Of a DNA stretch of 41,675 nt, positions 35,058 through 41,675 are shown piece after piece. The stretch covers positions 1 through 41,675 of the forward strand of contig JADLCR010000044.1 of the NCBI GenBank assembly GCA_020847095.1, written 5' to 3'. The notes below the pieces were generated by a model that searched no databases, was not told the origin of the DNA, and was given only the letters and a program-made list of their open reading frames with translations. The DNA is from Oligoflexia bacterium (GTDB taxonomy: Bacteria; Bdellovibrionota; Bdellovibrionia; JABDDW01). Every line of letters starts with the position of its first letter. The stretch's first letter is position 1. The position numbers were made by a program, and so were the translations under genes.

Positions 35058-38000
35058 GGCATCCTTTGAAGTTTACCCATCTGCACCTACATACTCAATA
35101 TAGCCTCCTTGAAAGTAGCATCACGGCCGAAGATCTGATGCCAAAGGTCTTAGAGCTAGGTATGGACTCCGTTGCTCAAACGGATAATGGCAATATGTTT
35201 GGGACCATTGAGTTTTACCTCGAGGCTAAGATGGCTGGTGTGAAACCCATCATCGGGTGTGATTTGTATATTGCGCCGTACGGCCGTTTTGAAAAAGGTG
35301 CTGTGACTTCGTCCGGAGTCAAGATTGCAAATCCTCAAAGCTTTCCCCGACTTGTTTTATTGGCGCAAAATCTCAACGGTTATAAGAATCTTTGCCAAAT
35401 TGTGAGTCGAGGGTACACCGAAGGATTCTATTATCGTCCACGCATCGACTATGAAGTGCTCAAGCTCTACAGTTCAGATTTGATCGCTCTTACTTCCAGT
35501 GTTTTCGGAGATGTTCCTCAAGCTTTTTTCAACGGAGGTCCTGAAAAGGCCTTAGAGAAAATTCATTTTTACCGTGATCTCTATGGGGACAGATTTTACT
35601 TGGAAATCAGTCGTAACGGAGCTCCTCAGCAAGAGGCTCTTAATCGATTTTTTATTGAAACAGGAAAGAATTTAGGGATCGGGGTTGTTGCAACTGCCGA
35701 ACCACACTATTTGAAACAAGACGATGCTTACGCCCAAGAAGTCATGCTTTGTATCGGATCAAGTAAGACTTTGGGAGATGATCGCAGGCCCAAGCTTCCT
35801 AGTGATCAATTCTATTTGAAATCGCCCGAAGAAATGTTTCGCCTCTTCAAAGATATCCCCGAGGCATGCGAGCGCACCACCGAGGTGGCTGAAAGATGCC
35901 AGCTGCAATTCAAATTTACCGATGATCGAGGAAATACCATTTATCATCTCCCTTCGTTTCCCGTATCCGAAGGCAAAACAATTAAAGATGAAATGCGTGA
36001 GTTGGCCACCCAAGGACTCGAGAAGCGATTCGAAGAAGCGGCTTTAAGAAACGAGCCCGTGGCAATTGACGAACGGCCCAAATACTTTAGCCGATTAGAG
36101 TTTGAACTTAATGTCATCGATCGCATGGGATTTAACGGTTACTTCTTAATTGTTGCCGATTTTATTAACTTTGCTAAATCCAAAGACATTCCCGTGGGTC
36201 CTGGGCGAGGTTCGGGTGCCGGGTCGCTTGTCGCATACAGTTTGAGAATCACCGATCTTGACCCACTCAAATACAATCTCTTGTTTGAGCGATTTCTCAA
36301 TCCAGAACGTATCAGCATGCCTGACTTTGACGTGGATTTTTGTCAAGACCGACGGGGTGAAGTGATTCAATACGTGACTGAAAAGTACGGTTCCCAGTGC
36401 GTGGCCCAGATTATCACGTTTGGAAAATTGCAGGCACGCGCCGCCCTTCGTGATGTTGGGCGAGCCATGGGCATGAGCTTTTCAGAAGTCGATGTGATCG
36501 CAAAATTGATTCCGGAGAAGTTAGGAATCTCTTTGCAAGAGGCAATCGATCTTGAGCCGAAACTACGTGAAGCATCTGAGAATGATCCTAAAGTGGACAG
36601 TCTTTTAAAAACGGCTCAAAAGCTTGAGGGCTTAGGAAGGCACGCCTCGATCCATGCGGCGGGAGTTATTATTTCGGATCGACCGTTGGTTGAGCATTGC
36701 CCGCTTTACAAGGGCAATGAGGGTGAGACCGTCATTCAATACGATATGGTCAGAGCTGAGCAAATTGGTCTGATCAAGTTCGACTTTCTCGGACTTAAAA
36801 CACTCACCATGATTAGTAATGCTATTAAAAATGTGCATCGCAACCGGCCTCATGATGAGAGGGCGCAAAAGTTATCTACAAATTCGATTTCTTTGAATGA
36901 TCCCAAAATTTATGAGCTCTTATCTCGGGGCGATACGGCTGGAGTCTTTCAGTTTGAGGGCGATGGCATATCCGATCTTATTCAAAAATTTAAACCCAAT
37001 TGCTTTGAAGACATCACGGCCATTAACGCTCTCTATCGACCGGGTCCGATGAATATGTTGGACGAATATGTGGCGCGAAAGCATGGAAAAATTAAAGTCA
37101 GTTATATCTTTCCCGTCATTGAAGACATTCTAAAAGAAACTTACGGGATTATTGTTTATCAAGAGCAGGTTCAGCTGATAGCGGCAAAGTGCGCAAACTA
37201 TTCTTTGGGTGAGGCGGATATTCTTCGCCGGGCGATGGGTAAAAAGAAGGCCTCAGAAATGGCCGCTCAGCGGGAGAGATTTTTAAAGGGTGCTGCCGAG
37301 AATAAGCTCGATCCAAAAAAGGCCGGTGAATTATTTGATTTGATGGCTAAGTTTGCTGAGTATGGATTTAACAAATCTCATGCCTCAGCGTATTGCGTAA
37401 TCGCCGCTCAAACGGCTTACCTTAAGGCCTATTATCCCGTTGAATTTTACGCCTCTCTCATCACGACTGAGATGGCGGACACCGATAAGCTTGTTAAATA
37501 CATTCGAGATGCCGGTGAGCATGGCATTAAAGTTCGCGGCCCCGATGTTAATCATTCTCAATACCAATTTGCTGCATTGGGTGATGAAATTGTTTTTGGT
37601 TTAGGTGGGGTTAAAGGTATTGGCGAGGCTGCTGTTCAGGCCATTGTAGAAGCGCGCGAATCTAAACCTAATAAGTGTTTTGATTCACTGTCTGACTTTT
37701 TTGAAAGCGTGGATCTTAGAAGAGTGAATAAAAAAGTCATTGAATGTTTAGTAAAGGCAGGAGCCTTTGATAACCTCCATAGTCATAGGGCTCAGATTAT
37801 TGCCGGTCTTGAGAAGATTATCGATTTTGCTGAAAGCAAACGCCGTGACCGCGAACTAGGCCAAACGAGTCTCTTCGATCTGGATTCAAAAAGCGATGGG
37901 GCCCCTTCTCTGGATTTGCCTCAAGTTGAGCCATGGAGTCGTACTTTGAGGCTGAGTAATGAACGTGAAGTCCTTGGCTTTTATATGAGTGATCATCCAT

Positions 38001-38575
38001 TGGCGGGCTTTGAAAGCATTTTAAAAAATCATGTGCAGTGCCTCATTTCGGGACTACAAGAGGCTCCGGTGAAGAAAAAAATTTCCATCGGTGGGATCAT
38101 TGGAGGCCTCAAAGAGTTCATTACAAAAAAGGGAACTCGAATGGCATTTGCTCAACTTGAAGACCAGACCGGTGTTGTGGAACTGGTTATCTTTTCGGAA
38201 GCTTTCACTAAATACCAGCATTTACTTAAGGGAACTCAGCCGCTAGTGGTTACGGGTCAGCACGAGCGAGAGAACAACACGAGTAAGATTCTGGTCGATC
38301 AAGTGACCACCATTCAAGCGTTGGCGGCAATGTCTAAAGAGGTTGTGGTTCGATTGAAAGCGGGCGAATTGACGGAGAAACATATTAAACTTTTGAAATC
38401 GGTTCTTGCTAAACATAAGGGCGAAATGCGAAGTCGAATAGAAGTTCAGGTTCCAGAATTAAAGAAAACCATTCAACTTGATCTTGGACCTGAGTACGGT
38501 GTTAACCCGTCAGAAGCATTCTTTGAGGATTTAGAATCTCATTTAGGCGTTCGTGGCCTTGCAGGGCTCCAGTAA
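35048..38575 (+). CDS. dnaE: DNA polymerase III alpha subunit
   Basis: DnaE is the replicative polymerase catalytic subunit. The 1175 residues hold a PHP domain (1-260), the C-family polymerase with PGRGSGAGSLVAY near 390 and the metal-binding PDFDVDFC near 424-431, the motif GRHASIHAAGVIISD near 530, and a C-terminal HhH and OB-fold region ending in a short tau-binding tail. The length fits DnaE (about 1150-1200). Oddity: several PHP metal ligands are replaced (TDN for TDH at 47, GCD for GCE at 72, Arg101 for His, Ser151 for Cys, RNG for DHG at 189-191, AEPH for NDxH at 217-220), so PHP phosphatase or proofreading activity is unlikely. The start overlaps guaA by 10 bp. Confidence 0.97.
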   Translation: MGVRHPLKFTHLHLHTQYSLLESSITAEDLMPKVLELGMDSVAQTDNGNMFGTIEFYLEAKMAGVKPIIGCDLYIAPYGRFEKGAVTSSGVKIANPQSFPRLVLLAQNLNGYKNLCQIVSRGYTEGFYYRPRIDYEVLKLYSSDLIALTSSVFGDVPQAFFNGGPEKALEKIHFYRDLYGDRFYLEISRNGAPQQEALNRFFIETGKNLGIGVVATAEPHYLKQDDAYAQEVMLCIGSSKTLGDDRRPKLPSDQFYLKSPEEMFRLFKDIPEACERTTEVAERCQLQFKFTDDRGNTIYHLPSFPVSEGKTIKDEMRELATQGLEKRFEEAALRNEPVAIDERPKYFSRLEFELNVIDRMGFNGYFLIVADFINFAKSKDIPVGPGRGSGAGSLVAYSLRITDLDPLKYNLLFERFLNPERISMPDFDVDFCQDRRGEVIQYVTEKYGSQCVAQIITFGKLQARAALRDVGRAMGMSFSEVDVIAKLIPEKLGISLQEAIDLEPKLREASENDPKVDSLLKTAQKLEGLGRHASIHAAGVIISDRPLVEHCPLYKGNEGETVIQYDMVRAEQIGLIKFDFLGLKTLTMISNAIKNVHRNRPHDERAQKLSTNSISLNDPKIYELLSRGDTAGVFQFEGDGISDLIQKFKPNCFEDITAINALYRPGPMNMLDEYVARKHGKIKVSYIFPVIEDILKETYGIIVYQEQVQLIAAKCANYSLGEADILRRAMGKKKASEMAAQRERFLKGAAENKLDPKKAGELFDLMAKFAEYGFNKSHASAYCVIAAQTAYLKAYYPVEFYASLITTEMADTDKLVKYIRDAGEHGIKVRGPDVNHSQYQFAALGDEIVFGLGGVKGIGEAAVQAIVEARESKPNKCFDSLSDFFESVDLRRVNKKVIECLVKAGAFDNLHSHRAQIIAGLEKIIDFAESKRRDRELGQTSLFDLDSKSDGAPSLDLPQVEPWSRTLRLSNEREVLGFYMSDHPLAGFESILKNHVQCLISGLQEAPVKKKISIGGIIGGLKEFITKKGTRMAFAQLEDQTGVVELVIFSEAFTKYQHLLKGTQPLVVTGQHERENNTSKILVDQVTTIQALAAMSKEVVVRLKAGELTEKHIKLLKSVLAKHKGEMRSRIEVQVPELKKTIQLDLGPEYGVNPSEAFFEDLESHLGVRGLAGLQ

Positions 38576-38594
38576 AACAGTTAGAGTAAATATC

Positions 38595-39758
38595 ATGAAA
38601 ATACTTTTGATTCTTGTTGTTTTGGTAATGCCAACGATTGGGCGCACTCAATCAGATGACTTATCGACATTTTATTCTGAAGGTATCAGTCAGGATGCAA
38701 ATGCGGGAAAGGCCCAGGCCGAAGCGTTTAAAGATGCCGTCAATAAGGTTGTTGTTCAAGCGGCGACTCAATTGATCGGTGGGGCTCGGGTAGAAAAGAA
38801 TTTAGGCGTGATGAAGTCGAAGGTGTTTCCCAATTGGAGCAAATTTGTCACTTCCTATAAGGCCTCAGACCCTAAAATCAAGGGGCCCGATACCACTGTT
38901 CAAGTGCAGATGCGTGTTTCACTCACTTCTCTCAGGGATCTTTTGGCAAGCTCCGGCGTGTTGTATCAGAATGACGGCAAGCTCAATGTTATTCCGCTTG
39001 TGAAAATCGTAGAAAAAACAGATTTGGAATCAAGTTTTCGATGGTGGGTTGATGACGGCACTCCGGGGATAGCTAAGCAGCGTGAGAGCGCAAAATTGAT
39101 GTTTCAGCTTCTTGAAGCTTCTTTAAAGTCTAAGGCCATCGTTTTTCCAGAGGCTGTCAATAAATGGGTTCCGGGTCAGATTCCAGATCTCTATCGACGT
39201 GACTTTTTGAGTCTGGATGAGATGCGCTCTCTAGGTGAATATTTTAAAGCTCAAGTTATTTTGAGCGGACAGTTAACTTATGAACTGACCGCTCAAGGTT
39301 ATCGGACCAGTTTTGCTGTAAACGGATTTAACGCTCTAAACGGAAGAAAAATTTTAGAGCTGAATAAGAGTCTTGAAGAAAAAATTAAAGATCCCACTCT
39401 TGTCAAATCTTTGAAAAAACAAGTTCCGGTTTTTTCAGCAGAACTTGCCGCCAGACTTGCTGATGAAAATTCAAAAGGAAATCTCAATGTCTCAACTCTT
39501 TTGTTAGTGATCAACACATCACTAGGACCCCAGGAGTTGGATCTTTTCAAAAAACAGGTCCTGGCAAGGGTGAGTGAATTAAGAACCATGAGGGAGCGCC
39601 GCATGGAGCGGGGGCAGTTTTCTTTTGAAGCCGATGTCTCAGGCGGGGCGACCGGTTTGGCAAAGCGACTTGAATCGATTAGTTTTGAGGGATTAAAGGT
39701 TTCTCAGGTGCGTCCAGGAGACGATCGCGTAGAATTCAGACTCGACAAAGGTCGATAG
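38595..39758 (+). CDS. Secreted FlgT-N/TolB-like protein
   Basis: The product has a signal peptide (MKILLILVVLVMPTIGRTQS). An early domain (about 20-110) has the alternating DANAGKAQAEAFKDAVNKVVVQAATQLIG pattern seen in LPP20/FlgT N-terminal domains. A second part (about 120-290) has VILSGQLTYELTAQGYRTSFAVNGFNALNGRKILEL, a TolB-N-like strand-helix pattern. A Lys/Arg-rich C-terminus (about 290-387) follows. The ATG at 38595 is chosen because it starts the signal peptide; the in-frame start at 38553 lies inside dnaE. It is 39 bp upstream of the lipoprotein gene that carries the rest of a FlgT-like architecture. A flagellar-base role is an inference. Confidence 0.7.
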   Translation: MKILLILVVLVMPTIGRTQSDDLSTFYSEGISQDANAGKAQAEAFKDAVNKVVVQAATQLIGGARVEKNLGVMKSKVFPNWSKFVTSYKASDPKIKGPDTTVQVQMRVSLTSLRDLLASSGVLYQNDGKLNVIPLVKIVEKTDLESSFRWWVDDGTPGIAKQRESAKLMFQLLEASLKSKAIVFPEAVNKWVPGQIPDLYRRDFLSLDEMRSLGEYFKAQVILSGQLTYELTAQGYRTSFAVNGFNALNGRKILELNKSLEEKIKDPTLVKSLKKQVPVFSAELAARLADENSKGNLNVSTLLLVINTSLGPQELDLFKKQVLARVSELRTMRERRMERGQFSFEADVSGGATGLAKRLESISFEGLKVSQVRPGDDRVEFRLDKGR

Positions 39759-39797
39759 GACCTTGTGGAGTTCGGCAAACGTCAGTAAAATTTAAAC

Positions 39798-40748
39798 ATG
39801 GTTAGTCATCGGCTTGGGCGTGTTCTATTTGCTTCATTATTAGGTGCCTGCGTCATCAGTTTTACTGCGGGTTGTGTAACTTCGCCTCAAAGAACAACCG
39901 AGGAGCCGGAGACTCAAGATCTTCTCAAAAAGCTTTCTAAGCTTCGCGGGCAGGGGCCACGCAAGCGCATTCTGGTTTTGCCGTTTATCAATTTATCGTC
40001 GGAGAAGTCCATTCGAGTTGCAAAAAACAGCCGGGATGCGTTGGTGAAAGGACTAAAGCTCACTGACAATTTTGTCATCGTCGACAATAACGATATATCA
40101 AAAGATATTGGAAGATTTGTAAAAGGGGATCAGTACGAAATAGAAGAAATTGGGAAAATTGCCTCCGAAATGGGAGTGGTCGCCATCGTCGAAGGGCGAG
40201 TGTTGGAGATAAAGGCAAAGCGCAGCGGTGATGATATTGGCTTGATTAGAAGTGTAAGTGCCGAGGTCAATGCCACCGTTGGAGTGAGAGTTTACTCGGC
40301 TCAGTCAAAAAAGGAAATCTTGAACGAAGTGAGATCTGCAAGCTCGGAAGCGAAGACCCATCGGGTTTTGTCCGAGGCTCGTGAGTCGTTGGCCGCTGAT
40401 CCCGAATTAACCGAAGAAGCGTTATTATCAGCATTCAAGGGCATGATTTTACCAATAACGAAATCGGTTGATAAAGTCAGTTGGGGCGGGAAGATTGCAG
40501 CGGTTATTGAAAATCGCGTTTATGTAAACGCCGGCCGCATTACAGGACTTCAAATAGGTGATATTTTGAGGGTTTCCGAAGAAGGCAATTCGATTTATGA
40601 TCCTGACACTGGGGCCTTTATAGGAAAGGGCCCAGGGCACATGAAAGGGACGCTTGAAGTGGTCTCTTATTTCGGTAAAGACGGCGCTATAGCTGTCGTT
40701 CATTCTGGGTCCGGTTTTCGAGAAAACGACATCGTCGAACTCTATTAA
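39798..40748 (+). CDS. Lipoprotein with TolB-N-like and FlgT-C-like domains
   Basis: A lipoprotein signal (lipobox TAGC, Cys26) is followed by a TolB-like domain (about 50-180: RKRILVLPFINLSSEKSIRVAKNSRDALVKGLKLTDNFVIVDNND, then EMGVVAIVEGRVLEIK). The C-terminal domain has NRVYVNAGRITGLQIGDILRVSEEGNSIYDPDTGAFIGKGP and ends with GSGFRENDIVELY. This tail is the SH3-like FlgT C-terminal pattern, where FlgT of Vibrio (N, M and C domains) helps build the flagellar H ring. Here the M- and C-like parts are on a lipoprotein separate from the N-like part encoded upstream. It could equally be a CsgG/TolB-like transporter accessory. It is followed after 22 bp by lipB. Confidence 0.74.
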   Translation: MVSHRLGRVLFASLLGACVISFTAGCVTSPQRTTEEPETQDLLKKLSKLRGQGPRKRILVLPFINLSSEKSIRVAKNSRDALVKGLKLTDNFVIVDNNDISKDIGRFVKGDQYEIEEIGKIASEMGVVAIVEGRVLEIKAKRSGDDIGLIRSVSAEVNATVGVRVYSAQSKKEILNEVRSASSEAKTHRVLSEARESLAADPELTEEALLSAFKGMILPITKSVDKVSWGGKIAAVIENRVYVNAGRITGLQIGDILRVSEEGNSIYDPDTGAFIGKGPGHMKGTLEVVSYFGKDGAIAVVHSGSGFRENDIVELY

Positions 40749-40770
40749 ATGTGATAGCCTACAAGTCAAG

Positions 40771-41571
40771 ATGGACATGGTTTTGGACCACATTCAAAAG
40801 CTCCATTTGAGCTGGCTTGGCGTGATGGATTATGAAGCCTCTTTGTTAAGCCAAATTGGAATCTCGAGTAAAGTGCGAGAGGGCAAAGCTCTTCCTCAGA
40901 TCCTTGCACTTGAACATCCCCTCGTGATTACCCTAGGGAAGCGAAGTGACGTGCTCAAAGATATCTTGATTCCTGTTCCCGAGCTTCGCAAAAGGCAAAT
41001 TCCAATAGTTAATACGGACAGAGGCGGGCAGGCGACAATTCATAATCGCGGTCAACTTGTGCTTTACCCTATCATTCCCCTTCGCGATTGGAAAATTGGC
41101 GTTCGTCAATACGTCGATGCGCTCGAGCGAGCGACCGCTATGTTTTTGGCTGAATCCGGACTTGAGGTTACCCGTGGCTTTGAGCCGGGCCTTTGGGTCA
41201 ATGATAAGAAAATCGCCTCATTCGGCATTCGAGTGGATCGTGGGATAACGCTTCACGGTGTTTCAATTAATATCAATAATGAGTTGAGCGACTTTCAAAT
41301 GATTAAAAGCTGTGGGGCGGCTTCTCAAGTGACAAATCTTCATCAAGAGCTTGCCGAGTGGGGCTTTGAACCGGAACAGTGGAATTTTACAGAACTTGCA
41401 AATCAGTGGTTGAATGCTTTTAAGGTTGAGCTTTCACAAGGTATTGATTTACCAACGGAACCCGAGGCCGAGCAGTTTGAAGTGCGCTCGCTGGGAGCTC
41501 TCCGGGAAGAGCAAGATCCCATCGTGGTAGCCGCCGAAAAGGCATCTCAAGATCTTGAGTTAGTCGAATAG
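40771..41571 (+). CDS. lipB: Octanoyl-[acyl-carrier-protein]:protein octanoyltransferase (LipB)
   Basis: LipB transfers octanoate from octanoyl-ACP to lipoyl domains of 2-oxoacid dehydrogenases and GcvH, the first step of lipoate synthesis. The 266 residues contain TDRGGQATIHNRGQLVLYPI (residues 82-101), GLWVNDKKIASFGIRVDRGITLHG with the catalytic Lys147, and SCGAASQVTNL with the catalytic Cys181. The Cys motif reads SCGA instead of the usual PCG. The protein is about 40-50 residues longer than typical LipB because of a Glu-rich C-terminal tail (about 225-266). It is the last clearly supported gene; lipA is not in view. Confidence 0.95.
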   Translation: MDMVLDHIQKLHLSWLGVMDYEASLLSQIGISSKVREGKALPQILALEHPLVITLGKRSDVLKDILIPVPELRKRQIPIVNTDRGGQATIHNRGQLVLYPIIPLRDWKIGVRQYVDALERATAMFLAESGLEVTRGFEPGLWVNDKKIASFGIRVDRGITLHGVSININNELSDFQMIKSCGAASQVTNLHQELAEWGFEPEQWNFTELANQWLNAFKVELSQGIDLPTEPEAEQFEVRSLGALREEQDPIVVAAEKASQDLELVE

Positions 41572-41675
41572 CCCTTTAAAACGCTGTCAAAATTGACCGA
41601 ACATTTCTTAACTGCAGGTCTAATTGATCTAAGTATTGAACGCAAAATCGAATTGGAACTCCTTCAATGCGAGAA
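41572..41675. other. End stretch with two possible truncated reading frames
   Basis: The last 104 bp carry no complete gene. On the minus strand a frame is open from the window edge to a TAA at 41576-41578 and would be the last 32 residues of a convergent gene (IEGVPIRFCVQYLDQL...). On the plus strand a frame in register with lipB is also open to the edge (KLTEHFLTAGLIDLSIERKI), with a possible TTG start at 41593 but no ribosome-binding site. They cannot both be genes over this range; the sequence beyond the window would decide. Confidence 0.3.

Overview
The window looks like a chromosomal segment of a Gram-negative, Bdellovibrionota-like bacterium (Bdellovibrio relatives). That placement is an inference. 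It rests on gene content and style: LptD, lipoproteins with clear lipoboxes and a C-terminal-Phe barrel show an outer membrane; there are many long coiled-coil, GYF-type and otherwise unrecognised envelope proteins; genes are very tightly packed; and a FlgT-like pair sits beside dnaE and lipB. I see no insertion sequences, phage genes, CRISPR arrays, tRNA or rRNA genes, and no stretch over 300 bp without a gene. Nearly all genes look intact; only the two window edges are cut.

Layout. 1-2569 (minus): partial lptD overlapping a class II cyclic-nucleotide phosphodiesterase-like gene, then rsmI. 2654-9398: a lone STAS protein, a coiled-coil protein, a small tail-anchored protein, a VKOR-DsbA fusion, a ChaN-like protein and a membrane protein with two GYF_2 domains. 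9447-11680: HU and argS, divergent. 11750-14758: a YbgF-like TPR protein coupled to a FecR-domain protein, and a convergent orphan OppA-like binding protein. 14843-20133: an outer-membrane barrel candidate, a 986-residue lipoprotein of unknown function and a lipoprotein joining a SurA-N-like region to a DsbA-like fold, ending at a strong terminator. 20260-24715: a 551-residue coiled-coil protein, pyk, and a convergent secreted protein. 24830-28437 (minus): thiolase, two CoA-transferase subunits and a cyclic-nucleotide-binding protein. 28583-29672: a Lys/Ala-rich protein with a C/H zinc-knuckle-like motif, and a convergent unknown. 29724-38575: miaB, a BFN-domain protein, a gamma-carbonic-anhydrase-like protein, guaB, guaA and dnaE in one tightly coupled run behind a good sigma70-type promoter. 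38595-41571: a split FlgT-like pair and lipB.

Shared themes. Envelope work dominates: LPS export, disulfide formation, lipoproteins and a possible flagellar-base module. Core information genes (rsmI, argS, miaB, guaBA, dnaE, HU) are interleaved. A cAMP theme is suggested by the phosphodiesterase-like gene and by a CNBD protein that keeps the CAP-type Arg-Ser pair, encoded with acetoacetate-utilisation enzymes. Of six convergent gene pairs, five overlap or nearly touch at their stop codons and leave no room for a classical terminator.

I found no single multi-gene system that I can call new. The best candidates for a second look are the 14.8-20.1 kb secreted module, the VKOR domain lacking the first Cys of its CxxC, the zinc-knuckle/basic/acidic protein at 28.6 kb, the GYF membrane protein, and the split FlgT-like pair.
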